Positions 12,414 through 25,400 of a stretch of DNA of 64,000 nucleotides are shown piece by piece. Made by a program: the position numbers and the translations under genes. The stretch's first letter is position 1, and every line of letters begins with the position of its first letter. Source of the stretch: Toxoplasma gondii ME49 (taxonomy: Eukaryota > Apicomplexa > Conoidasida > Eucoccidiorida > Sarcocystidae). The stretch is taken from the NCBI RefSeq assembly GCF_000006565.2, contig NC_031476.1:1264458-1328457 (forward strand), read 5' to 3'. Below the pieces are notes generated by a model. The model did no database searches. It saw only the letters and a program-made list of their open reading frames with translations, and was not told the DNA's origin.

Positions 12414-13972
12414 ATGGCATCCGAGACGCCCGCCGCCCCCGTCCTCGGAGAGGAACAGCAGGTGCCCGCCACCCAAGAAAGCGCCTCTGCCGCGCCACAC
12501 GTGGAAGGCCAGGAGGCCGCTGCGCCGGTGGCTCAGGAAACCGTCATGCAGGCAGGTTCTCCCTACCGCGTTGTCGGAACTGGCGAGCTCTCCGACCCGA
12601 CAGCTGTCCAGGTTGCTGCAGTTAAGCAGCAACAGGCTATGTACACCGGATTCGGCCTCCCGTATGCCCTCAACTCCCCCTCTGCCATGGTGAGAAGTCA
12701 CGAGAAACGCCTGCAGAGATGCGCGGCAGATGCTGGCGTATGCGAAAAACGGGGAACGCAGAGTCGAGTCACCGGACTTCCAAGCAGCACTACGGTGATA
12801 GCAGCGGCTCGCGTGTGTGTGTGTGTTGGATACCCTGCGCTGTGTGGCCTGTGCTAAGGGTCAACGAGGAAACAGGGAACAAGCATGAGAGGTGACAGGA
12901 GAGCTGAGAGGGGAAGTGCAGCCTATTTCTGGACGAGGTGTGACGGTCTGTGAATCGTTCAGGAGGGGAAGAGGCCGGGGGGTGCGGTTCCGGTTTGGAG
13001 GGGGAAACGCTGAAATGCTCGGACGATGAAAGGGGTGAAGAAGCACAACCGAACAAGTGAGAGAGGGGGAACAGAAGATGAAGAAAGAACAGAACAGTTT
13101 CTTGAGTCGTTGGCGACGTGCAAAAGCGTGCTCTGCGGTTCCCGATTTCCTAAACTTCCTTGTAAAAAAAGGAGCCCCACGGGGAAGGGACTGGGGAGAG
13201 AACTCAGGTGTGTTCTTGCTGGTGCCTGAATGATACGCTGCGGCAACAGAGAAGAGGAGAATCGATAACAGAGACGAGAACCAGCTAGTGTCAACAACAC
13301 AGGGAGAATACGATGAAAATGGAACTCTACAGGGGAGGGTAATGGGCGCGTTTGAAGGGGAGTCCCTGTGCGACCGTAGAAGTACGAGAGATATGATAGC
13401 TAAGCGCGGGCGTCCCTGTTTCCCAGGGAGTCTCTGTGCGTCTGTCACTGTTTTCTCGGCTCGACGCGCGCATCTTTGCAGCACAGCTGAACTTTGCGTG
13501 CAGAGAGTGGGGGAGACAGAGGTTGTATTTTCGTTCTTCCTGTCACACAACGCCTCTGCACAAAACCGAAGTGACTTTTCTTTACGCACCTCAGCCTCTT
13601 ACTTAGCGGTACCAATTAAGACGTTGGAGAAAGGCTTGGGGTGAGTGTAGCAAAAGGCATCTAGAAACATTTTCGGCTCTGATTTCTTCCCTATTTCCCC
13701 TGGCAATGCAGGCAGTGACTCCTGGAATGGCTCCGCGCATAAGCCACCCTCAAACGCCTCTGTACCAGTACCCAGGCGCGCCGGGCGCCATTCCTTTGAC
13801 AACTTCTTTCTACAATGGCCCTACCAGCGTCAGCGGCCCTTGCTACTACGATCCCTACGGCATGCTCAACCCCGCTGCGTGCTTTGCGCCTGTGCCTCTC
13901 TCCGACACTGACCCGTCTGCGGCTGCCAAGAAGATCTCCAAGAGCTCCAAGTCACGGGGATTCTGCTGCTAA
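12414..13972 (+). CDS. Small Ala/Pro/Gly/Tyr-rich protein ending in Cys-Cys, coccidian-specific candidate
   Basis: Two exons, 12414-12689 and 13712-13972, join in phase 0 across a 1,022-bp intron (donor GTGAGA, acceptor ATGCAG) to give 178 residues. There is no signal peptide or membrane span. Residues 1-45 are Ala/Glu/Gln-rich (MASETPAAPVLGEEQ at the start), 46-92 include a more ordered segment with YRVVGTGELSDPTAVQVAAVKQQQ, and the second exon is rich in Pro, Gly and Tyr (around YQYPGAPG and YYDPYGMLNP). The protein ends KSSKSRGFCC, a basic patch followed by two Cys, which suggests C-terminal lipid attachment and membrane association. The start has a good AAGATGG context. I do not recognise the family with certainty. 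A pellicle or apical cytoskeleton protein such as PhIL1 is one idea by size and composition only. GC-rich codon use resembles the neighbouring genes. Confidence 0.75.
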
Positions 13973-15428
13973 GTGCAAAGGGCATGCGTGCGACGCCGCT
14001 GCTCTCCCCAGTTCCTTCGACGTGCTTTCTTCGGTGTCTTTCTCCCTCGCTCTGGCTGCTTGCTCTCCATGAACTGCAGGGGCACTCGCGGGAAGCAGCG
14101 TGCGTCTCAGGCCTTTCGCGTGCATGCAGGCGCTCCACAGGCAGTTTGGAACCAAGGGCTGTGTGGGGGCGGGAAGGCGGAGACTGCGCTTTGTAGGGTG
14201 ACCATCAGAACCGAGACAGGACCAAAACGCACCTTTGGAAAAGGTTCTCACTCGTGCACGAGTTGAGGGAAACGTTTTATCTGTCTTGCTGTGTCTCAGT
14301 ATGTCGACTCGAACTTTTGCGAGGCCACCGCAACCATGTGGGAAGCGTAGGTAGCCGAGATAGCGGACGCACAGTCGTCTCTGTGGACCATGTGCCCTTT
14401 GTCGAATCTGTGTGCATGCATCTGTGTATCGACCTCAACAGCGCGGGAAGATTCAACTCTCACAGTCCAGCGATATGCAGGATAGGTACCCTGCGACACA
14501 GGTGCTCCTGACGCCGAATTCTGGCAAAAGAACCTCTAAGCGAACGGCAGGCTGTCTTCTAGAAGCCAGGAGAAACCGCGCCGTTCCTGCGGAGAGCCTT
14601 GTCTGTCGCTAGAGCTCAGTAATCGAATGTCTGCTGCCTTTTTCAACAACCCTCCGAAGGCACAGAAAAGGCAGCTGCGAAAACTCGTAGAGAGCAGCTG
14701 TGTAGGAGAAGACTGTCTCGTGTCGTTTACCGTTGTTGACCCCCCAGGAACGACAGAGAGGAAAAGAAAAAAAGAGACAGAAGACGACCTGTCACAGACG
14801 AGGTAAAGGGGGCAGAGACACTGGTGACGAGACGCTTGTCGAGGCAACGTAGAGCAGAGAAAATGCCGGTGACATTCCTCGTAGAAAAATGAAAACGCTC
14901 GGAAACGGAACAGTGCCTACGATGAGTGTGCGTTTCTGAGAAGCGAAGAAGCGACCGTGTTTCTGTTTCTTTTTCGCCGAACAAAAGACTTCAAAAAGTT
15001 TGGAGGCAACAGAACGCCCCGTCATGCCGCGGGCAGATATACCCTTAAAGGCGTCAGCACAACATGATCTTGTCCAGCCAAGAACAGACATTAGCGCGCA
15101 ATGTAACTTCCGAAAACGTCTTCCCCCTCGAGTCACCCCAAGCGCGCACGGAAGTTCTCTCTGCAACAACTATTCCAATGGGCTACGTTAGATCCTTGCG
15201 AAGAAAATCTTTTAGTGGCGCCGTGGGTACGCTTCCGACCCACGGTGAAGCCTTCCGCCTGATGAGTTCGCGAAAGTGCAGAATTTTTTTCTCAACCTAT
15301 GCAGGCAGGAAGTCCTTCCCTTCTCTACAACCTTCAGAGAATCCTCAACTCTCAGACAAATGCCGCTAACGCTCTCCAACGTTGCTCCAACACTCACTCT
15401 TTGAAAACATAGGTAAAGGATGCAGTAC

Positions 15429-15463
<35 letters not shown>

Positions 15464-16046
15464 TCTGTAGATATGTATATATAATACGTATATGCGTACA
15501 TACATGCGCACGCATGGGCAGTTCTCCATCTGCACTTAATGGGCGTGGAGCGTCTGGTACAGAGACTTGTGGTTCCGTTTCCCTCTGGATCGAACAGCGA
15601 TCTGTGGCGTTTACTTGCAAGAATACGTTCGAGACGAATCGTAGAAGGCGCTGTGCAGTGCCTCTGTTTCCCTCTACACTCTTGCTCGAGTTTTTCTTCC
15701 AGCTGTTTTCCACAGAAACCCAGGCACACGAAGCAAAAGAACTTTTTTGTCTTGCGTGACTCCTCGTTCTCTTGCCGCCTGCATCAGCGGGAGTCCTAAC
15801 TCGTCTTGTTCTTGCTGTTCCATCCTGAAGTCGTGATTGAGCTCCCGGTCACCTGGAAACGCCTGCTGAGTCCCTGCGCATGGCCGCCGCAGCTCTGCTT
15901 TATTTGCACACGGCTTGGAAAAGAGTCTGCAAAGACACTCGCATACGCAACTCCATTCACAGCCATCGAAGGAGCGGCCTCGCTATCTCCGAGGCCTGTG
16001 TCGCGTCGCGCTCATCGCCTCTCAGAAGATCGACGGCCTCTCGCCC
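13973..16046. other. Convergent 3' regions of the CC-tail gene and SMC4
   Basis: This 2.1-kb interval lies between two genes that transcribe toward each other. I see no further coding sequence. It should contain both 3'UTRs. A TA microsatellite lies at 15427-15500. Confidence 0.6.
15427..15500. repeat. TA-rich microsatellite
   Basis: Interrupted TA/TG tract in the convergent intergenic region; it produces spurious Tyr/Ile open frames on both strands. Confidence 0.85.
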
Positions 16047-19000
16047 CTAGCGAGAGAAAAGAGGCGTGGAAGCTTCTTCCCGGGAGTTTTCGATGCCTCG
16101 TTCTTTGCCCAGAAGCGGAGAAGCGGCGCTTGGACCTGAAAGACCCTCCAGGCTACCTGCGGCCAGCGGTCGCAGATTTTCGTCGCCTTTCTCCTCCGTC
16201 GAGAAACGGTCTGGGTCGACTGCCACAGACTTGGTCACGTCAAACGTTTTGTAGATGCCGACCTGAGGAAGACGCAGGAAGGCGGCCAGGGGCGCCGGCA
16301 GGCATCGCAGAGCGAGACAAGTCTCTCCAGACAGCGCCATCACGAGGCGTTTCGGAGCACAACAACCTCTGACGAAAACCGCGACCGGCGGCCGAGATCA
16401 TGTGACGCGGGCGAGAGCCGGCAACCACGAAACATCCAAATGTCAAGCTACAGTCTGAGAAACACAGATTTTTTGGGTGCACCGCGGAGGAAAAGTATCC
16501 ACGTGTATCCAGGTCCGCGCTCAGACGTAGGGGCGTGCAGATTGTTCAACGCGCGCGTATATTTGGAGAGAAGAGACTTGCTTGCACTTGCGCGACGCCT
16601 GCTTTCTATTTCACACAGACGTTTTCGCACGCTTTGAGCAGAAAAAACGCCTTCACTTAAAGGGTCGAGATGGACAGCCTTTAGACTTGCTTCAGTGCAT
16701 CAACCTTTGGAATGTAGATTTGCCGGATCTGAGTACTTGGAACTCGTGTCAGAAGCAACTCAGGAAAAGAGGACGGATTCTGTGTATTTTCCAAACTGCT
16801 GAGAAGAAAAACGACGCGAAAGAGTGCACGGGGAGCAGGCTGGTGTGGAGAGGCTCACGAGGCGATTGGCCAACTCGAACAGTTGGTTGCGGAGAGAAAT
16901 GATGATGAACTGCGCATCCTTCGCCTTCTGCTTCACAAAGTTCGCCAGAATCGATACATTTCGGTAGTCGAGCGCCGCGTCGATTTCGTCCAGGAAATAC
17001 ACGCATGTTGGCGAGAAATGGTGCAGCGCAAACACCAGCGACAGACTGCTGAGCGTCTTCTCTCCTCCTGAAAAGGCAGAAAACCCAGTCAAAAACCATG
17101 TACACGCGAAAAAGTGGAAAACTCGAAATACGCGGCCAAGACCAACTCCACACCTGACCTCCTCCCCGCTGCGGTTCCCTCCTCTCCGACGCCGCAGGCA
17201 AACAAGGCATGTTTCGACGCATAGAAGCAACCATACAGAACTTGGCTGTCATGCGCGCTGTGACGCGAAACGAGAGAAAAAGTCTCATTGCCAGTGTCGT
17301 CCTTCTTCTCTCCGTCGTTTTCTTCCTTCTCACCCGCAGCTGTGTCTTCTCCCCTTCTTTTTCTGGTTGTCGCTGTCTCGATTCCTACCTGAGAGATGCT
17401 GAATGAGGCGCCAGCTTTTCTTCGGAGGTCGGACGGACAGGAGAACGCCTTCCGAGAAAGGATCGGAGGAGTCGACTAACTCGAGCTCTGCGTCTCCGCC
17501 CTGACTGAGCATCTGCAGAAACGACAAATGCGGCTCGCGTTCCCGACGCTTTTCGCATGAAGCGCTTTCAACACAGCTCCTCCCCAAGCTTCTTTTCCAT
17601 CCAAAATACGCGCGCGGGGCCCTCAACTCACAGAGAGAGCTACCTCGCATCCATCCAATTTTCGCGGACTTCTCCAACCTCTCTGTCGAGCTGTGAAACA
17701 AACGAAACTTCGCTGGCATTTACACATGCACGCCACAAAGGAACTACACACATACAATCACTCACACATATACACATCCATATATCTATATATATATGTA
17801 TATATTTATATATATATATGGGTGTGTTTGTTTTTGTGGACATGCGTGCAGCACTCCTCGAGTGTCGCCGGTTCCAAGTGGACAAGAACGAAGGTGGAGC
17901 GGCTCCGAGACGGTTTGGTGCATTTGTCCTGTCCACGAACCGCACCGCAGAATATGCGTTCGGAAGAACGTTCCGTCGAGGCAGCGCGTCTTACTCTGTA
18001 GGTTTCCTTGAGTTTCGCGGCGATGATGACGAACGCGTCCATGAACTCTTTTTTCCTTTCTGCACAGAGTTGGTCAACCAGCCGCTTCGCCGCTTCTCTG
18101 TTCTTCCACGCGAGTTGCATGTCCTCCTCCTTCTTTTCGAACTCCTTCTTCTTCTGCCTGTACAGCACGAGCGCATGCAGGCTGCCGCCTTCGCCGCTCG
18201 CGGCGCGGCCCTTCCTCTGCTCGGCCGCGAGTTTCTGTCGCTCTGCCAGCAGCGCCTTTTTATCGAGACTCTTCAGGTGCGACGCCGCGAGACGCGCGTC
18301 GAGTTTCAGGCGCCGCAGCAGCTCTCCGAAGCGATTCAAGAGCAGCGCCGAGAAGTCGTGTTCCGTCTCCTCGTCCGCATCCGAAGAGCCATCCCTCGAA
18401 CTCGACTCTGCGCCTCCTTCTCCGCCTGCTTCTGCGCCTGCTTCTGAGTCCTCGGGTGCCTCTTCTCTGCTCGCCTTCTCGCAGGTCTCCATGTCGCCTT
18501 CGAGGTCGCCCCCCACCGGTTCCTCGCCTTTTTTCTCTTCTTCCTCCTCGTGCTCCGTAGGTCCGCTGCCTTCCGCGTCCGGCGACTCCTCTTCCTCGCC
18601 TTCGTCTGTCAACGTTTTCTGCAAGTCGCTCAGCTTCTCGACAGCCGCAGACGCTTGCTGCAGCTGTGCCTGCCGAGCCTGACCTGCCTGCTCCACCGCA
18701 GCCTGCAGAGTCGTCAGCTGGTGCTGCACGTCGAGCTGAAAACAGCGAAGCGAAAAGAGCGGCCGCGAGAGAGGGGAAGAACCACTGAGAAGGCAAAGAG
18801 AGAAGCCCGAGAGAGAGAAGCGAAAAAGCGAGGAAACAGACGCGAAAGTCAAGGAGAAAAGCCAAGGACGCGAAAAACGGAGAAGACAAGAAAGTGAACG
18901 GACGTGATGAAGGAAGAGAGACCCGCAAGCGAACGAAGAAAGAGGACGCGGTGAGAACAAGTGAACGAACCGAAAAGAAATGAAAAGATCCAAACTCTGC

Positions 19001-22000
19001 TCACGGTGTTGAGCCCCAGCTGTTTGATATCTTCTTCGACTGCTTCCTTCCGGGACCTCAGACTCTTCATTTCTTCTTCGAGTTTGCTTCTCTCTTCCTC
19101 GATCTTCTCCTTCTCCGCGAGCACCTCCTTCGCGTCTTCTTCCATCTGCGCCAGCTGCTCCGAAATCTCCGTCAGGCGTTTCTTGGAAGACAATTTCACA
19201 AACAAGGCATTTCTCATCTATACAAAGAGAGTCTTGCACTGCTCCACGCGTCGACGCATGCATGCGCAGAGAGACACCCGCAGGCAAATGTCACCTGCGT
19301 AGATTATGCTATAGCTCCAGATGCGGAGACTAAGATGTATTAAATCCATCAGTCTCTGTCTACATACATGCTCATGATCACACACACATACATCTATTCA
19401 CATTCACATATGCACAGAGAGAGAGAGAGAGCGAGGTCCTCATTCACTATATACATATGTATACATATATATATATATATATATCTGCCGAACTTTAGAT
19501 CTCCGTTTCTGTTAGACAGAGAAGACCAGTGTGACGCCCAGATAGGCAGCTCCATAAGGATTCGTAGACGATGAAAGACAGAAAAGGATGTTGACGAGCT
19601 CGGTTTCGAGCTTCCGTCTGTTTGGTAACTGCGCCTTCCACGCACCTGATGGTCGGCGACCTCCTTCGTGAGCCGCGCGTTGGCGCGCTTCAGATTTTCG
19701 CACTCCACTTTTCGGTCGGTCACTTCCTTCAGCTGAAATGTCACTTGTCCTTTGAGGCGATTCAAATCTAAAAAGGGGATAAACGGAGAAAAAAGGCGAT
19801 AAAAGAAGAAAAAAGAAGAAAAAAGGAGAAAATAGCGAGAGCATTTGATAGAGGAGAGCCGAACCTGTGCCATGTGCGAAATGAAAACCGTCTACAGTGG
19901 AATGTCCTCGTATGTTTCTTTAATCCTAAACAGAGATATTCAAACGCGTTTGTTGAGTACAGCCTCCCGACCGACGCAGTGCCACTGGTCAGAGGGCGAA
20001 TCCCCTCAGCTGCAATCGAGAGACAGAACGCAGCAGGCCTTCAGTGGTTTGCTTCGCTCCACACTCGCCTGCGTCTCCTCCAGCGACACACAAACATCGA
20101 TGAGCCGTTCCTGTCTTCTTTTTCAGTTCAGATTTCTCGTCCAGAGCGAACGGTGTTCTCTTCATCTGCTCGCGTCTTTCTCTCCACTGACGTATGCTGC
20201 GTTCTTTGTCACCCCTCTTCTCCTGCCTGTTCACTGAGCGGAGTCGCGTTCCTTGCAGTGGAGTCTCTCGGGTCTCGGGGCTGTCGAACTTCTTCGAGCT
20301 CACCTCTTTCCGCGACGAGAAGTTTACTCTTGCGTTTCTTCATCTCCTCTCCGCCGGCGTCTTGCAGGTGCCGATACAGAGTGCTCACGACATGCTCCTG
20401 CTCCTTCACTTCTTCCAACGTCGCTTTCTGCTTCTCGCTTGCACGGTCGATCTGAGCGCAGGCGCGCAGACGCGCAACGCGAAAAGCGAAACGAACGCCT
20501 CTGATGTTGTCCGGCAGAATGCGAGGCTAAGGAGCTGCGTAGACTTTCAAAAGACGAAACAGGCGCGTCTCCCCGCGTCTGTCCAGAGCCAAGCAAAGAC
20601 GCATCTCGACTGATGCAAGGGAACGAAACACACAACCACGCAAACATAGACAAACACAAACGCACGTACATCACATGGATATGCAAACGTAATCTGTATG
20701 TATATGTATGTATATATAATTATATATATATATGTATATAGATATATAGATAGATGGGTGTGTACGTCTCTGAACGTCTTGAAAGAAATCACGAGTTGTT
20801 GATTGGACAAGCTTTGGCGAGCGATGGGGCGACGGCGCTGCACGTGCAGGAGCCCAAAAGCCTAGAGAAAGTCGTCATAATGCGATGCTGTTCGGCCTCC
20901 CTAGTAGCCAGGGGTGTGTAGCGTGTACCTCTTTCTGCAGCATCCCCATTTTCTTTTTCTCCTCGCTCGACAGACTCTCCTTGCTTTGCGACGCCAGTCG
21001 CTCTGTCACCTCGTGGACCTGAAGAGAAGGTCGGCATAAAGTCAGAAAACAGAGAGCCTGGAAACAGGAAGTCTCTCCCCACACAGCTGGTGTTGTTCAG
21101 GAAGATTCGAGTTCCTTCTCGTACCTGTCTCTCTGCTGCCTGGATGTCCTGGCGAAGAAGGACCAAACTGCTTTCAGTCTCCTCCTCTTGGGTGTTCAAC
21201 CTTGCGAGCGACTCTTCGCTTTCCTCCTACCACACAGAGAGAACAAGAAGACACACACACCATTTTCGAGACAGCTTGAAGGGAGGCGAGAAAGGAAGAA
21301 ATGAAGCTGCTTCTCGGTAGCCTTCGTTCTGCAACGTCTCGGATTGCTCGAAGGACTTCCTCGGAACCTCACATCCATTGCACCGAGAGGAAGCCTCCTT
21401 CTACTTTTCGCGCCTTCTACGAGAGCAAGAGAAGTCGGGTGTGCGTCTTCTCTCTGCCTCGGCAGGCGTCCGTCTTCTCTCCTCTCTCCTTTTCTCCGAG
21501 TCCTCTCTCTCTTCCCGAACTTCATCTTCCCCTGTCGCCTCCACTTCTCCTTTCGTGTCTCTCCAAGCGCGCTGTGCTCTGCGCGTTTCTCCGACTTTTT
21601 ACGTCGTCCATATACAGGCTCGTGCTCTGCGGCTTCAAGGTTTTCTTCCAGAGTAATTCGTCTACCTGTTTCGGTTCTCGACTGGTTCCCTCCGTTTCGT
21701 TCTCCAGAGTGCTTCTCCGCAATTTTCATCTGGAGTCTTTCGCCTAGATATGTGTTTCCTTGGGAGTCTGGTTTTTTCGTTTTCTCCAGTTTTTGGAAGC
21801 TCCGCGACGCGGGACTTACGCTTTCGCGAAGGAGGCTTCGCAGCCGCTGCTCCTTCTCTCGAATTTCTTCGCGAAGCTCTGGGAGGTTGTCTTCCTCTTC
21901 CTCAGTAATCGTTTCCACGCTCGGTCCCTCAGAGACGCGAATGCCTTGGCCGGCGCCTGAGCGCTCCCGCACCCCGCCGCCCACCATGCGACCGTCGACC

Positions 22001-22387
22001 TCAATCAAACCTCCGTCGAGAGTCACCACTGAAAAGTAAAGGAGAAAGACAAAGTACAGAGACGAACGCTGTCTCTCTTCCATCGATTCGTGTGCCACTG
22101 GACAGAAATTCTCTTTCGTTGACTGGGTCTCCACCTCCTTCAGTCTTCGTCGGGATTCAGAGGACATGAAGGAACAGAAGAAGAGAAAGGCACTGGACAA
22201 GAAAATGGGCGTACAGACACCCCGCCTCCACCATCAGAAAAAGCCTCTGACAAAGATCTCTACGACGTTGCTCGAACAGAAGTTCCCGACTGGAAAACGA
22301 AACACAGGACATAAAACCTTTGCATTTACAGACCTCTCCTTCTCTTGCTCTGTACACACCCATTCACACACACATGTATCTATATTT

Positions 22388-22424
<37 letters not shown>

Positions 22425-25400
22425 AGCAGATGTAGATTTACAGAGTGTTTTGTTAACACTTTAAACCTGACGCTGTTTCTGTTTCTTCTTGTTGTTTGGT
22501 GTCTCTCCAGTTCTCGACTGTGCTCCTCTGCTGTTCTCGCTTCCTTGCTGTTCGCCCGCGTTGTGTCTCTCTCTCGCTCCCTTCGTTTTTTCTTCGCCTC
22601 TTCTGTCTTTTCTTGTCCGAGATTCAATCGCATGTGCGAAGACTTCTGGAGAGACACCCACCTCTTCTGCGTTGCGAATATGCAATTTTGGACGCTTCGT
22701 CCATGTCCGGCGCGACGACGGTATCACCGACAGCTTTGTAAAACGCAACTCGGTACCTCTCTTTCTTGAAGGAAATCAGGTCGATCAGGCGAGGCAATGG
22801 AAATCCACCTGCGCGCGCTTCCGCGTCAGAGCGCTGCATGAACCCAGTCAGGTCTCTTTCCTGGAAACGCGGGTGAGAAAGGCAGGAGAGAGAAGGAGCG
22901 AGAAGAGAATGATGAGAAATAAGAGGAGATGGAAGATGCGCTCGAGAGGCAGACACACCCCGCAAAAGTAACAAAGAAAGAATGAAACACAAAAGAGAGG
23001 AGAGAAGAGAAAGCAAGAAAAGATTGGTTATTTCCTTTTCACGAGGGAAAGTGAACATAAACTGCCAAAATGCGAAAAAATCTACAGACACAGAGATGAC
23101 GATAACAATACCTACACATACTCAAACAAGATGAAACACAACGGACATGTATACATAAGAAATATTTATATCGTAGATATATCTGCGTATACATGTCTCA
23201 GGCAGAAACATCAATTAGACAGACGTCTCTAAAAATCCCCAAGTCTACGGATGCATCCAACCATGCAGACAACGTGTGCATTTACTCACGTAAACATAAA
23301 TATATGCATATATATATATATATGTATATATATGTATATATATGTATATATATATATATATTTGTATATATTTGCATATATATATATATATATATAAATA
23401 TGTATATATATCTGTAAACATCGATTTCTACGGGCCCTTCTGTGGTTCCTCTTTTGCGACTGCAGCATCGAGCACACAAGCGGGAAGCATGCAAGCCCCT
23501 AGGACTACAGTGTCTCTGTTGATGAGATTCCAGTGACCCGGCAGGCAAAAAAAGAAAGGGGAAAGTTCAGAAAACGAGAAGCAGTGAAGACTCACGAGAA
23601 CACGGAGTGCGAGAATGTTGACACGGCCGAGGTTTTGCTGGCGGAGAATTTGGAAGATGACAGTTGCGTCTTGAGGTTCTTCCACGACGAGGAAGGAACA
23701 GAAGCCGCCGCCTGCAGCCATGAAGGCCTTCTCGTACTGCGAAGGCGACACAAAAGCAAGTGAAAACTTGACTTGAACGAAGCGACAGACGACAGAGATG
23801 ATATCCGGAACAGACTGGCCCTTTATCCAGGGTCGTGGTTTACGAAGACGCAGAGAACTCGACATGCGAAATGCAGAGACGCGCCCAAGGTCTGCCAGGG
23901 TGTCCCTGCCGGTCGTCAGTGTGAATCCAGCGGCGAGGAAAAGGCAGGTTGTCGCAAGGCTAAAACGACCCAGTGGAGAGAACGCAGAGTTGAAAAACCA
24001 TTCGAGAAAGTGGAGACAGGAGTCGCAGAACGCTCACCTTTCTGTCGATACACCCCAGTTCACCGAGGCGGTCATGCAGGCCTTTGATTTCTCCTGTCTT
24101 CTTCATCTTCTGAAGTGCCTGCATGAGGCGACTGTTCGACTTGGATTCCACGCGGCGAGCCTCGATCTGCGCCAAGGAAGACACAGAAACGGAAAAGAAG
24201 TCAAAACTCTTTTTCTGTGTTCTCCCGAGTCTTTCTAAGTCTTCTTCAAAAGTGTACTCTCCAGATGGGATGGCAGGTTTAGATCTCGAAGGTCTTCGTT
24301 TACCGGATCGACGTTCTAAGGTGCTGCTTCCCTTGCGTGCGTTCCCTCTTTCTCGAGACCTTTCGAAAACGCATTCCTCGTTTCGACGAGTGACGCAGTC
24401 GAAGAAACTCTTCTGCGTCATGGTCTCTTAGGCTGCAGCGCCTCGGCCAGGTAGAAGAAAGCGGCACCGACGCAGATTTCGGTTTTCGAGGTCGACGAAC
24501 GCGCAGGCATCCCGAACGGAGACACCTGGTGCGACGCATCGACGCTAAAACGTCTGAGTCGAAACTCAGAGTTGCGTTCTTCCCCTCCTGTCTCTGCCTT
24601 TTCGCCGTGGTCTCTCCGACGCCATGTCGCCCCCTCACACTCTTCTCTCTCTGCTCTGCGGTTCGCTCCCCGTCTTTGAACATCTGCAGCGATGTCAGCG
24701 GAAAGTGCAGGGCGCGGTGGACTGCTGGTCCAGTTCTTTTTCTGCATGCGTTCCATTCTTGACTTACTGCATGTGCCTTGCTCTGAATCTCCCGCAGTCG
24801 CTCGCGGAGACGCGAAACCTCGCCCTGCGCCTCTTCGCGGCGGCGCGCCGCTTCACCCTTCTCGGCGCGAATAGTCGCGAGCAGCTGAGTCTTCTGTTCA
24901 GTGCCTGCGCGTCGATCCTGCAGAAGCTGCTTCAGCTTGCCCAGACTCTCCTCTAGATTCTTGTACTCCTGTTCACCCTGAAAACAAGCATGCAACGGCG
25001 GCGTCTCTGTCCTTCATGGAAGAAGCTGCGCCACACTAGTCAGAAGAAGGGAGGAAGGACGCATGCACCGCGGGGGCAGATCTTGCTCGGAGATCTCTTG
25101 TCCAGTTTCGGCGTCCGTTTCTGCTCCACAGAGAAATGCGCTTCCTCGAAATCTCCAAGTCTCTACTGGCGCGTATCTCTCATGAGTTTCTGATTCGACC
25201 CTTGTAAACCGTTTGCCCTCTCTTCTCCCGAGACGAGAGAACTGCGTGCGACCTCGGTCCTCGGTTTCTGCGTGCATGCAACAAACGCCCGCGAACGCGG
25301 TTCTTTTCTGGAATAAAAGATGAGTTTTGTCCTCCACGTTTTCGTGAATTTCTCCCACTGAGAGAACATGCAGGCGGCCTTCCGTCGTTCGCCTTCCTCA

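Noticed and set aside
23282..23548. Tyr/Ile-rich small open frames (also at about 7.7, 15.5, 27.2, 49.2, 53.8 and 63.5 kb).
   Set aside because: They are translations of TA/TATG microsatellites, open on both strands by chance.
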